Part shown: piece by piece, positions 13,132 through 21,175 of the stretch
Numbering within the stretch: position 1 is the stretch's first letter
Layout: the number at the start of each line of letters is the position of its first letter
Origin: Eubacterium sp.
GTDB taxonomy: Bacteria > Bacillota_A > Clostridia > Lachnospirales > Lachnospiraceae
Assembly: GCA_023663915.1 (NCBI GenBank)
Contig: JAMPGN010000030.1
Location: forward strand, 1-26,821
Length of the DNA stretch: 26,821 nt
Direction: 5' to 3'
The notes under the pieces: model-generated
Seen by the model: only the letters and a program-made list of their open reading frames with translations
The model's database searches: none
What the model was told of the DNA's origin: nothing
Position numbers and translations under genes: made by a program

Positions 13132-14229
13132 GGGTAGCTGTAAGACAAAATACTCCTGCATCAAGGAGTCCATCAGAGTTTGGGTTTCATCTAAGGATCT
13201 TTGGATTGCAAGTTTCAATTTGTCGGTCTGTTCTGTAAAATCAAGAAACTGTTGCTGAAGTTCTAATGGTGGGACAATAATCTCTCTCTGTTTCAATGAA
13301 TTAAATTCAATATTATCCGCAGTAACTACTCTAACTCCTGATAAAATATCTTTTTCGTGCATTTTGAACTGAACAGCCAAGAATCGCGTCAAGATATTTT
13401 TATTAGGAATAAACACTTTCAAGTCTTGATTAACTGTTATAGGAACGGCATTAATTGCAACTGGTAATGTATGTTTTAAAATTCCACTTCTAATAACCAT
13501 TATTACAGAATTTGCTGGAACCATTCTTGCCGTACTATTATCTACTCCAAACTGATTTATATGAATCTGACTATCATACAGCACATCTGTTTTCATGTCT
13601 TTTGAAGACACCCAAGGAATATCTCCATCTTCATAATACTCTGGATGCGACTTTGATGGTGTACCTCCTCCATATATCTCATCACATGCGTCTTCAACAG
13701 TACTTGTTTTCCACCCCTTATCATTGTGAACCGAATCTCCAAACATCTCCACAAATCTGGACTCAATCAGCTTGTCAAGCTCCTCTAATTCCTTCTGGCG
13801 CATCCGTATAATCTGGTTCATCTGGTCGAGCGTGGCAGCTACCTCAATCTGTTTGTCAATTTCCGGCACTTCCAAAGTAATCCCTAATAAATTTGCTTTT
13901 GTCAGACTTGGGATTGTAACGGTTGTGTTGAGTTTCTCAAAATCAAACTGTTTGCAAAAATAATAGAGATATTTAGGGTTTAAAATATCTTTCCTAGCCA
14001 CTAAACCGAAAGCCGTGTCAACATTCCAAAACGGTTCCTCTACATAGATGGGCTTGTTGATCGTTCCTTTTCTACCGATAACCACAGTGTTTTCGGGACA
14101 GAGATAATCATCAGCGTATCCCATAATTCCGCCGCTGCCGTAAATGGGGTATTTCCCATTCGGATTCTCGACTTTCTTTTGATTTTTTCCATGATAGATA
14201 TCCAATATATCTGCAAACGTTTGTAACAT
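13114..14229 (-). CDS. hsdS: Type I restriction-modification specificity subunit HsdS (copy 2)
   Basis: The 371-aa protein shares target recognition domain 1 and the central spacer (residues 5 to about 162) with hsdS copy 1 at 100 percent. It has a different second target domain (SKSHPEYYEDGDIPWVSSKD, then IMVIRSGILKHTLPVAINAV), so the two proteins should recognise bipartite sites that share one half. The C-terminal helix LKLAIQRSLDETQTLMDSL is close to copy 1. Copy 1 ends EYFVL-TAG; here that stop position is CAG, extending the protein by eight residues (QLPSNLPQ) into the convergent ATPase 3' end. CAGGGATAA is the ribosome site. No hsdM or hsdR was found. Confidence 0.9.
   Translation of the reverse strand: MLQTFADILDIYHGKNQKKVENPNGKYPIYGSGGIMGYADDYLCPENTVVIGRKGTINKPIYVEEPFWNVDTAFGLVARKDILNPKYLYYFCKQFDFEKLNTTVTIPSLTKANLLGITLEVPEIDKQIEVAATLDQMNQIIRMRQKELEELDKLIESRFVEMFGDSVHNDKGWKTSTVEDACDEIYGGGTPSKSHPEYYEDGDIPWVSSKDMKTDVLYDSQIHINQFGVDNSTARMVPANSVIMVIRSGILKHTLPVAINAVPITVNQDLKVFIPNKNILTRFLAVQFKMHEKDILSGVRVVTADNIEFNSLKQREIIVPPLELQQQFLDFTEQTDKLKLAIQRSLDETQTLMDSLMQEYFVLQLPSNLPQ
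13735..14217. repeat. 483-bp direct repeat, copy 2 (hsdS 5' region)
   Basis: This is the partner of 10967-11449 in direct orientation, with the right edge 12 bp inside the hsdS start codon. Identity over this length suggests a recent duplication or ongoing gene conversion. Confidence 0.9.
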
Positions 14230-14342
14230 TTCATTTATCCCTGCTTTGTGGTTTCATGTAATTTTTGACATAGAAATTATAGCATATATCCAAATGTGTG
14301 AAAACTTAGATTGCGCGAAATTTTATTTCCCAAAGAATTAAC

Positions 14343-14372
14343 TTTACACACTCTTTTTCATATTGCTATAAT
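14343..14372 (+). promoter_or_regulatory. Promoter of the small-protein/antitoxin operon
   Basis: TTTACA (14343-14348), 18 bp, then an extended TGC-TATAAT (14367-14372), about 50 bp before the ATG at 14424. Confidence 0.65.
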
Positions 14373-14423
14373 AGAGTTAGTAAATAATGTGCATGAATGA
14401 TAATGGAAAGCAGGTGATCATGT

Positions 14424-14615
14424 ATGCCAAACAGTCTTGAAATTGCCAAAACTGCGATTGAAGATTTTAAAAAGATACAGAGGTATATGATAATTGCAAA
14501 AGAAGAGAATGCCGAAAAAACTTATGCTGAATTAAAGCGGGAATATCTTTCTTTGAAAGCAATTTTGAATGTTGCCGGAGTAAATCTGACGGATATTGAT
14601 GAGATTAAGGAGTGA
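14424..14615 (+). CDS. Small hypothetical helical protein
   Basis: The 63-aa product is almost wholly helical and charged (SLEIAKTAIEDFKKIQRYMI, then TYAELKREYLSLKAILNVAG) and ends VNLTDIDEIKE. I do not recognise a named family. AGGTGA is a ribosome site 6 nt ahead of the ATG. It lies 49 bp before the antitoxin-like gene on the same strand and probably shares its promoter. It may be an accessory or partner of that gene, with no direct evidence. Confidence 0.65.
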   Translation: MPNSLEIAKTAIEDFKKIQRYMIIAKEENAEKTYAELKREYLSLKAILNVAGVNLTDIDEIKE

Positions 14616-14664
14616 GGTAAGTAAATCAACACGGAAATCTATGAAATGTCATAAGGAGAATGTT

Positions 14665-14829
14665 ATGAGAGAAGAGTATGATTTTTCCAATGCAAGAAAA
14701 AATCCATATGCAAAGAAACTGAAAAAGCAGATAACGATTAATATTGACAATGCGACGATTGATTATTTCAAACGTGAGTCGGAAACTTCCGTAAGTAAAT
14801 CAAATCTTCTCTTGACAAAAAATATCTGA
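14665..14829 (+). pseudogene. BrnA/CopG-like antitoxin, C-terminally truncated
   Basis: The 54-aa product starts MREEYDFSNARKNPYAKKLK, then KQITINIDNATIDYFKRESE. This is a BrnA-type or related ribbon-helix-helix antitoxin N-terminus; the ITINID strand is the DNA-binding ribbon. Relatives continue with a helix such as IPYQTLINLYLxDCA. Here the frame instead reads TSVSKSNLLLTKNI and stops. The new tail encodes the -35 of the valS promoter (TTGACA at 14812), so the antitoxin seems to have been cut by joining to the valS upstream region. AAGGAG is the ribosome site. No toxin gene (BrnT) is adjacent. The truncation makes dimerisation doubtful. Confidence 0.65.
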
Positions 14830-14840
14830 ATTATTATATT
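14812..14840 (+). promoter_or_regulatory. valS promoter
   Basis: TTGACA (14812-14817), 17 bp, TATATT (14835-14840). Transcription would start near 14847 and enter the T-box leader. The -35 lies inside the end of the truncated antitoxin frame. Confidence 0.75.
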
Positions 14841-14846
14841 AATGTT

Positions 14847-15275
14847 AATGTGCAAAGCGCATAAATAGTTGAAATTAGTAAATTTTTAACTATCATATTA
14901 TTTATAAAGGTAATGACAAAGAGGAGTACATGACACCCGCCGCCAGAGAGAACCGCCACAAGCTGAAAGGCAGTTTCGGAGAGGAATCATGGAAGGTAGC
15001 TTTGAAACCGGGATGCTGAAAGAGGCGGGCGTGTTTCTGCAAGGATGAAGCAGAGAACAGCCGTTGATGAAGTATAAAGACAGTAAGCATCCACGCCCGA
15101 TCCCCGTTAGCGGATTAAGATTTTCGGAAGCCATATGTATATGCCGCAGGACAGGAACACAGGATCGGACCAGTTTCGTCCGGCATGGTAACAGAGATCG
15201 CAGAGTGAGAAACGAAGGTGGTACCGCGTATATACGCCCTTTGCCGAGAAGACCGGCAAAGGGCGTTCTTTTGCG
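14847..15275 (+). promoter_or_regulatory. T-box leader of valS
   Basis: The hallmark T-box AAGGTGGTACCGCG is at 15215-15228, followed by an intrinsic terminator and then valS. Upstream, Stem I features are visible: GAGGAGTA (about 14919), the AGAGAG loop (14945) and GCTGAAAG (14962). CACCCGCC near 14936 can pair with GGCGGG near 15023 to close a long stem. The leader reads tRNA charging: uncharged tRNA-Val stabilises the antiterminator and switches valS on. A GTA at 14996-14998, in the Stem I 3' side, is a possible valine specifier codon, a tentative reading. Nothing else was seen in this gene-free stretch. Confidence 0.93.
15235..15271 (+). terminator. T-box attenuator terminator
   Basis: CGCCCTTTGCCG (15235-15246) pairs with the CGGCAAAGGGCG arm ending at 15265 and is followed by TTCTTTT. 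It competes with the antiterminator formed by the T-box sequence. Confidence 0.9.
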
Positions 15276-15308
15276 CGCATAAGCAGGAATCAAAAAGGAG
15301 ACAAGACC

Positions 15309-18008
15309 ATGAGCAAAGAATTAGCAAAGACCTATGACCCCAAAGGCATAGAGGACAGATTGTACCAGAAATGGATGGACAAGAAATATTTCCATGCGGA
15401 GGTTGACGAGACGAAGAAACCGTTCACGATCGTGATCCCGCCGCCAAACATCACGGGACAGCTTCACATGGGACATGCCCTCGACAACACGATGCAGGAT
15501 ATTTTAATCCGGTATAAAAGAATGCGGGGCTACAACGCCCTCTGGCAGCCCGGCACAGACCATGCTTCGATTGCGACGGAAGTACGGATCATCGAGAAGT
15601 TGAAAGAGGAAGGCATCACGAAGGAGGACTTGGGACGTGAAGGCTTCCTAAAGCGTGCGTGGGAGTGGAAAGACGAGTACGGCGGGCGCATCATCAGCCA
15701 GCTTAAGAAGCTAGGTTCTTCCTGCGATTGGGACAGGGAGCGTTTCACGATGGACGAGGGCTGTAACAAGGCGGTTACGGAAGTGTTCTGCAAGATGCAT
15801 GAAAAAGGCTGGATCTACAAGGGCAGCCGAATCATCAACTGGTGTCCGGTATGTAATACGTCCATCTCCGACGCGGAAGTAGAATACGAGGAGCAGGCAG
15901 GACATTTCTGGCACATCAAATATCCGCTTGTGGACGAGAATGGACAGCCAAGTAAGACGGAGTTTCTCGAATTTGCAACGACGCGTCCGGAGACGATGCT
16001 TGGTGATACGGCGGTAGCGGTCAACCCGAACGATGAGAGATATACTTATTTAAAAGGAAGACAGGTCTGGCTTCCGATTGTAGGCAAACCGATTCCGGTA
16101 GTGGAGGATGAGTATGTTGACATGGAGTTTGGTACGGGCGTCGTGAAGATCACGCCGGCACATGACCCGAATGATTTCGAGGTCGGCAAGCGTCACGGTC
16201 TGCCGGAAGTAAACATTATGAACGACGATGCGACCATCAATGCAAATGGCGGCAAATACGAAGGACTCGACCGTTACGAGGCGAGAAAACAGATCGTGAA
16301 GGAGCTGGAAGAGGAAGGGCTTCTGGTTAAGATCGAGGACTATTCCCACAATGTAGGAACTCACGATCGCTGCAAGACGACGATCGAGCCGATGGTCAAG
16401 AAACAATGGTTTGTGAAGATGGACGAACTGATCAAACCTGCCGTGGAAGCAGTGAAAAAAGGCGAAATCAAGCTGATTCCGGAGCGCATGGATAAGACGT
16501 ATTTTAACTGGACTGATAACATCCGTGACTGGTGCATCAGCCGTCAGTTGTGGTGGGGGCACCGGATTCCGGCATACTACTGTGACAAGTGTGGTGAAGT
16601 AGTGGTCGCAAAAGAAATGCCCGCCGTATGCCCGAAGTGCGGCAGCACGCATTTTACGCAGGACCCGGATACGCTGGATACATGGTTCTCTTCTGCGTTG
16701 TGGCCTTTTTCCACGCTGGGTTGGCCGGAAATGACGGAAGACTTGAAATATTTTTATCCGACGGACGTACTCGTGACTGGGTATGATATCATCTTTTTCT
16801 GGGTGATCCGTATGATCTTTTCGGGCTATGAGCAGATGGGCGAGAAACCGTTCCACACGGTGTTATTCCACGGGCTGGTAAGGGATTCGCAGGGGCGCAA
16901 GATGAGTAAATCCCTCGGCAACGGCATCGACCCGCTTGAGATCATCGATCAGTACGGCGCGGACGCACTGCGTCTTACGCTGATTACGGGCAATGCGCCG
17001 GGCAACGATATGCGTTTCTACTATGAGAGAGTGGAGGCAAGCCGGAATTTTGCCAACAAGGTGTGGAATGCTTCGAGATTTATCATGATGAACATGGATC
17101 AGATGGAAGACAAAACAGGCACTCGCGGCTGGGAAGTGTCATATGATGAAATCAAAAAGAATCTGGAACCGGCTGACAAGTGGATCTTATCGAAATTGAA
17201 TACATTGATTCAAGATGTGACAGATAATATCGACCATTATGAGCTTGGCATCGCGGTACAGAAAGTCTATGACTTTATATGGGATGAATTTTGCGACTGG
17301 TATATCGAGATGGTGAAACCTCGCCTCTATCAGAAGGGCGCACAGGATAAGGAGAGCAGCAACGCGGCATTGTGGACGCTTAAGAATGTGCTGATTGATG
17401 CACTGAAACTGCTTCATCCATATATGCCTTTTATCACGGAGGAGATTTTCTGTACAGTTCAGATGAAGGAAGAGTCGATCATGATTTCCAAGTGGCCTGA
17501 ATTTGATCAGGACAGGGATTATAAGGCGGAGGAAGAGTCGATCGAACTTATGAAAGAAGCGGTTCGCGGCATCCGGAATATCCGCACGCAGATGAACGTT
17601 GCACCGAGCAGGAAAGCGGCGGTATTTGTTGTCAGCGACAAGGAAGCAGTGCGAAAGATTTTTGAGGACGGAAGACTGTTCTTTGCATCGCTTGCGGGAG
17701 CTTCCGATGTGACCATACAGGCGGACAAGAACGGCATTTCTGACGATGCGGTATCCGTTGTGATTCCGAATGCGACGGTCTATATTCCTTTTGCACAACT
17801 GGTAGACATTGCGCAGGAGATCGAGCGTCTTAAGAAGGAAGAAAAACGTCTGGAAGGCGAGCTTGCCCGCGTCAACGGCATGTTGAACAACGAGAAATTT
17901 ATGTCAAAAGCGCCGGAGGCTAAGGTGGCGGAGGAGCGTGCAAAACTGGAGAAATACACGCAGATGCTCGCACAGGTGAAGGAACGCCTGACACAGCTTG
18001 ACAGGTAG
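15309..18008 (+). CDS. valS: Valyl-tRNA synthetase
   Basis: The 899-aa class I enzyme attaches valine to tRNA-Val in the cytoplasm. The HIGH motif appears as [14 protein letters not shown] (HMGH at residues 53-56) and the KMSKS motif is at 531-535. The editing (CP1) domain lies between, with [17 protein letters not shown]. Zinc-binding-like cysteines occur in [10 protein letters not shown] and AVCPKCGS. The C-terminus is the usual coiled coil ([20 protein letters not shown]). Length fits bacterial ValRS (about 880). AAAAAGGAG precedes the start. Expression is controlled by the T-box. No truncation or odd residue was noted. Confidence 0.98.
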   Translation: MSKELAKTYDPKGIEDRLYQKWMDKKYFHAEVDETKKPFTIVIPPPNITGQLHMGHALDNTMQDILIRYKRMRGYNALWQPGTDHASIATEVRIIEKLKEEGITKEDLGREGFLKRAWEWKDEYGGRIISQLKKLGSSCDWDRERFTMDEGCNKAVTEVFCKMHEKGWIYKGSRIINWCPVCNTSISDAEVEYEEQAGHFWHIKYPLVDENGQPSKTEFLEFATTRPETMLGDTAVAVNPNDERYTYLKGRQVWLPIVGKPIPVVEDEYVDMEFGTGVVKITPAHDPNDFEVGKRHGLPEVNIMNDDATINANGGKYEGLDRYEARKQIVKELEEEGLLVKIEDYSHNVGTHDRCKTTIEPMVKKQWFVKMDELIKPAVEAVKKGEIKLIPERMDKTYFNWTDNIRDWCISRQLWWGHRIPAYYCDKCGEVVVAKEMPAVCPKCGSTHFTQDPDTLDTWFSSALWPFSTLGWPEMTEDLKYFYPTDVLVTGYDIIFFWVIRMIFSGYEQMGEKPFHTVLFHGLVRDSQGRKMSKSLGNGIDPLEIIDQYGADALRLTLITGNAPGNDMRFYYERVEASRNFANKVWNASRFIMMNMDQMEDKTGTRGWEVSYDEIKKNLEPADKWILSKLNTLIQDVTDNIDHYELGIAVQKVYDFIWDEFCDWYIEMVKPRLYQKGAQDKESSNAALWTLKNVLIDALKLLHPYMPFITEEIFCTVQMKEESIMISKWPEFDQDRDYKAEEESIELMKEAVRGIRNIRTQMNVAPSRKAAVFVVSDKEAVRKIFEDGRLFFASLAGASDVTIQADKNGISDDAVSVVIPNATVYIPFAQLVDIAQEIERLKKEEKRLEGELARVNGMLNNEKFMSKAPEAKVAEERAKLEKYTQMLAQVKERLTQLDR

Positions 18009-18124
18009 AATCGTTATAATAATTCTATTTTGGGGGCTGGTAAAGTCCGCTGAGATGGTGTAAAGTAATAATAGGGTATTTTGGGTTATAATATTAGAAT
18101 GAATGATAATCGTAAGGAAGCGAG

Positions 18125-19666
18125 TTGAGCCATTTGAGCGAGGTACAATTCTCATCAGAGCAGATGAACAAATTAAAAAATGCCATGAACAGGGCATCTA
18201 TGCCCGATACGGGGTTGATGGGTACGACAGGGCGGGATATACAGGCTACGTCCAAAACGGAAGCGGGCGGATGGGACGCTCTTGGCACGAATCTGGCAAA
18301 AGGCACATATCTGCGCATTGAGGAAGATGATATGGCAGCGTGGCTTTATCTGATGCCTCCCGACCGCGGACAGATCTATACGAAGAATGAGCTTATTACT
18401 TATCTGGAACGGAGCGGAGTGGTCAAAGGGTATCACAGTTCCAATCTGTCTGCTATGGTTAAGAAGAAGATCTATGAAAGAGAGATTCTTGTGGCGAAAG
18501 GCGCAAAGTGCGTGGAAGGTAAGGACGGTTACTTTGAATATCTCTTTTCTCCGGAGGAGTACGGAATACCGAAGATCAGAGAGGACGGTACGGTAGACTA
18601 TACGAACGTGAGCGCGCTTCAGAATGTAAGCAAAGGTGATAAGGTTGCCGTTTATCATTATGCGGTGCAGGGCACGGATGGCTATACGGTCAGAGGTAAG
18701 GAAATGAAGGTGAAACCAAGCCGTGATCTTCCGCCTATGCGTGGCAAGGGAATCTTGCGGGAGAACAATGTCTATTATGCCCAATCCGATGGTAAGATCG
18801 AGGCGAAGAATGGCAAGATCGATATCCAGAACGTCCATGAGATCATGGGTGATGTGGATATGATCATCGGCAAGATAGAGTTTTTTGGCGACGTGATTAT
18901 TTACGGTAACGTGGAGAGCGGCGTTATGATTCGTGCGGGACGAAATATAGAGGTTCACGGCACGACGGGAAACGCTACGCTTTTTGCCGGAGGCGATGTG
19001 GTGCTGAGCCGGGGCATTCAGGGTGGCGGTAAGATTTCAGCAAGAGGGAATGTTTTTGCGGATTTCATAGAGAATACGACGGTGGATGCGGGCGGAATGG
19101 TGCAGGCGAACACGATTTTGAATGCACAGATTTATGCCAAGGATAAGGTGATTACGACCGGCAAGAAAGGCGTGATCATCGGCGGCTATACGCACGGTCT
19201 CAAAGGAATTGAGGTCATGGCGGCAGGCAATGATGCGGAGGTCAAGACAATTCTCCACTGTGGATACGAGCCGGAGGCTTATCTTCAACTGGTGGATGTG
19301 CGACAGAGAGAGCGCGCCGTCAAGGAAAAGATATCAGATCTGGTTGAGACCATGACGGAGGCGCTTCGCGAGAAGCGTATGCGGGGAGCAAGCACTTCGG
19401 CGACCACGGAGGCGAAACTCGCTGAATGGAATAAACTGAAAGATCAATATTTCGAGGAACTGGATAAGATTAGCAGTGACAGAGAGACATTGGAAGAAAT
19501 CATGGCTGAGAGCAAAGGCGCGTCAATCAAGATAGACGGCAACTTGTACCGCAATGTGATGATTTGCATCAATGCCGAACAGATGGTGATAGCCAGAGGC
19601 ACCTGTTTCATGCAATATGCCGCCAACAAGGGGATTATTGAAGGAACGGTGATTGTCCACAATTAA
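18125..19666 (+). CDS. FapA/DUF342-family protein
   Basis: The 513-aa protein is a FapA (DUF342) homologue. After a variable N-terminus come a structured region with GDKVAVYHYAVQGTDGYTV and a right-handed parallel beta-helix with repeated Gly/Val strands (about residues 210-380, for example GDVDMIIGKIEFFGDVIIYG). A C-terminal coiled coil follows (about 395-460). The family is annotated as polymer-forming and includes proteins linked to flagellar assembly and cell morphology; the exact role here is unknown. The TTG at 18125 with AAGGAAG close upstream is the assumed start; an ATG at 18164 is an alternative with no ribosome site. It lies between valS and folC, reading the same way. Confidence 0.85.
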   Translation: MSHLSEVQFSSEQMNKLKNAMNRASMPDTGLMGTTGRDIQATSKTEAGGWDALGTNLAKGTYLRIEEDDMAAWLYLMPPDRGQIYTKNELITYLERSGVVKGYHSSNLSAMVKKKIYEREILVAKGAKCVEGKDGYFEYLFSPEEYGIPKIREDGTVDYTNVSALQNVSKGDKVAVYHYAVQGTDGYTVRGKEMKVKPSRDLPPMRGKGILRENNVYYAQSDGKIEAKNGKIDIQNVHEIMGDVDMIIGKIEFFGDVIIYGNVESGVMIRAGRNIEVHGTTGNATLFAGGDVVLSRGIQGGGKISARGNVFADFIENTTVDAGGMVQANTILNAQIYAKDKVITTGKKGVIIGGYTHGLKGIEVMAAGNDAEVKTILHCGYEPEAYLQLVDVRQRERAVKEKISDLVETMTEALREKRMRGASTSATTEAKLAEWNKLKDQYFEELDKISSDRETLEEIMAESKGASIKIDGNLYRNVMICINAEQMVIARGTCFMQYAANKGIIEGTVIVHN

Positions 19667-19691
19667 TGCGTATATTAACGGTTGAACAGAT

Positions 19692-21014
19692 ATGACAGAA
19701 CAGATTGACACTTATGAGAGAGCAGAGGAATATATAAACAGTATCCCGAAGTTTTCCGATAAGAACAGTATGGAGAATACCCGGAGGTTTTTAGAGCATC
19801 TAGGTAATCCTGCACGGAGTTGTAAGGTGATCCACATAGCAGGCACAAACGGAAAAGGTTCCGTTTGTGCTTATTTGTGTTCGGTATTTAAGGAAGCGGG
19901 GATTTTAGCCGGAATGTTCACGTCCCCGCATCTTGTGACGATGCGGGAGAGGATTTCGGCGGATGGAAAAATGGCCACTGAGCAGGAGTTTTTGCAGGCT
20001 TTTGAGAGTGTGACGGATAAACTGTCAGACTTGCCGGAAGAACTTGCCAACCTTGGTTATCATCCTAGCTTTTTTGAATTTCTTTTTTTCATGGCGATGG
20101 TCTTTTTTGAGCGTAAAGGCGTGGAGTATGCTGTGTTAGAGACCGGACTCGGCGGCAGGCTAGATGCTACCAACTCGGTGGATGACAAGAAACTGTGCAT
20201 CATTACTTCGATCGGTTATGACCATATGGAATATCTGGGAGACACGATTGCACAGATTGCCACGGAGAAGGCGGGCATACTGCGCACAGACGTTCCCGTG
20301 GTCTATATGGATAGGCACGATGCGGCGGCGATGAAGATTGGGGAATGCGCCAGTCGGATAGGAGCGAAGAGAATAGCTGTGCCGGAAAAGGCGATAAAAG
20401 AAATAAAGATTCAGCATAAAACGATTGATTTTTCTCTCCATTTAAACTATTATGATTATATTGGTTTTACTGTGTCCACGACAGCAGTTTATCAAGTCGA
20501 AAATGCAGCTCTGGCAATTAAGGCGTTGGAGCAGCTTAATGATGGACGGATCACGGTGTCTGTCATGCAGGAGGGAATCCGCAGGATGGTCTGGGAGGGC
20601 AGGATGGAAGAGATCCTTCCGTCGGTGTATCTGGACGGTGCCCACAATATAGACGGGATACGCGCTTTTATGGAGACAGTGAGGACACAACCTTGCCATG
20701 GGCGGCGTAAGCTTCTTTTCTCCATGGTGAAAGAGAAACAGTACCAGTCAGTGATTGAGGCGGTTGCCTTATCGGGGCTGTTTGATGAGATCGGAGTCGT
20801 GGCGCTTACGAGTGGGCGCGCACTGCCGGTTGATGTTATGGAAGATTTATACAGGCAATATACGGGATTGGAATGCAAGGCATATGACAGCTTAAGTGCG
20901 GCATTTGAGGAGTTTGTATTTGACAGGGATAACGAGGACAGAGTGTATATTGTCGGTTCATTATATTTGGTGGGCGAGGTCAAAGCCCTTTTAAGGAGCC
21001 TGAAACATGATTAA
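19692..21014 (+). CDS. folC: Folylpolyglutamate synthase / dihydrofolate synthase
   Basis: The 440-aa Mur-ligase-like enzyme adds glutamate to folates (and, in bifunctional forms, to dihydropteroate) using ATP. The P-loop is AGTNGKGS (residues 50-57), followed by MFTSPHLVTMRERI, the folate/Mg loop. The family motifs ETGLGGRLDATN and SIGYDHMEYLGDT are intact, and the C-terminal domain has YLDGAHNIDGIRAFM. Length is usual. The start follows the fapA-like gene by 25 bp, and the stop overlaps the next small gene by 8 bp, so they are probably in one operon. Confidence 0.97.
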   Translation: MTEQIDTYERAEEYINSIPKFSDKNSMENTRRFLEHLGNPARSCKVIHIAGTNGKGSVCAYLCSVFKEAGILAGMFTSPHLVTMRERISADGKMATEQEFLQAFESVTDKLSDLPEELANLGYHPSFFEFLFFMAMVFFERKGVEYAVLETGLGGRLDATNSVDDKKLCIITSIGYDHMEYLGDTIAQIATEKAGILRTDVPVVYMDRHDAAAMKIGECASRIGAKRIAVPEKAIKEIKIQHKTIDFSLHLNYYDYIGFTVSTTAVYQVENAALAIKALEQLNDGRITVSVMQEGIRRMVWEGRMEEILPSVYLDGAHNIDGIRAFMETVRTQPCHGRRKLLFSMVKEKQYQSVIEAVALSGLFDEIGVVALTSGRALPVDVMEDLYRQYTGLECKAYDSLSAAFEEFVFDRDNEDRVYIVGSLYLVGEVKALLRSLKHD

Positions 21015-21162
21015 TTTTGAAGAAGAGTTAAAGAAATTTCATCCCAGTCTGGAAGTTGAGGACGCGGAAGAGGCAATTTATAATCAGGATTTAACGGATA
21101 TGGCGGATTTGATGGTCAAGGTCATCAAGGAATCAGAATCGAGGAAAACGGGCGTAGAATAG
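21007..21162 (+). CDS. Small acidic conserved-context protein (51 aa)
   Basis: A 51-aa frame starts at 21007, overlapping the folC stop, and reads MINFEEELKKFHPSLEVEDA, then EEAIYNQDLTDMADLMVKVI, before TAG at 21160-21162. It is acidic and probably helical. The overlap with folC, and the next gene starting 14 bp later, support translation as part of the operon. I do not recognise a named family. It is too short for many gene callers. Confidence 0.7.
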   Translation: MINFEEELKKFHPSLEVEDAEEAIYNQDLTDMADLMVKVIKESESRKTGVE

Positions 21163-21175
21163 AGGATTGGCATAG

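Noticed and set aside
13512..13811. 99-codon rightward frame inside hsdS copy 2
   Set aside because: Antisense to the second target recognition domain; composition typical of a shadow frame.
9051..14229. Complete type I restriction-modification operon
   Set aside because: Only specificity genes are present; no methylase or nuclease subunit could be found in any frame.
16050..16856. Long leftward frame of 268 codons inside valS
   Set aside because: It is antisense to a clear, conserved valS frame and has low-complexity His/Arg/Phe-rich composition with no domain.
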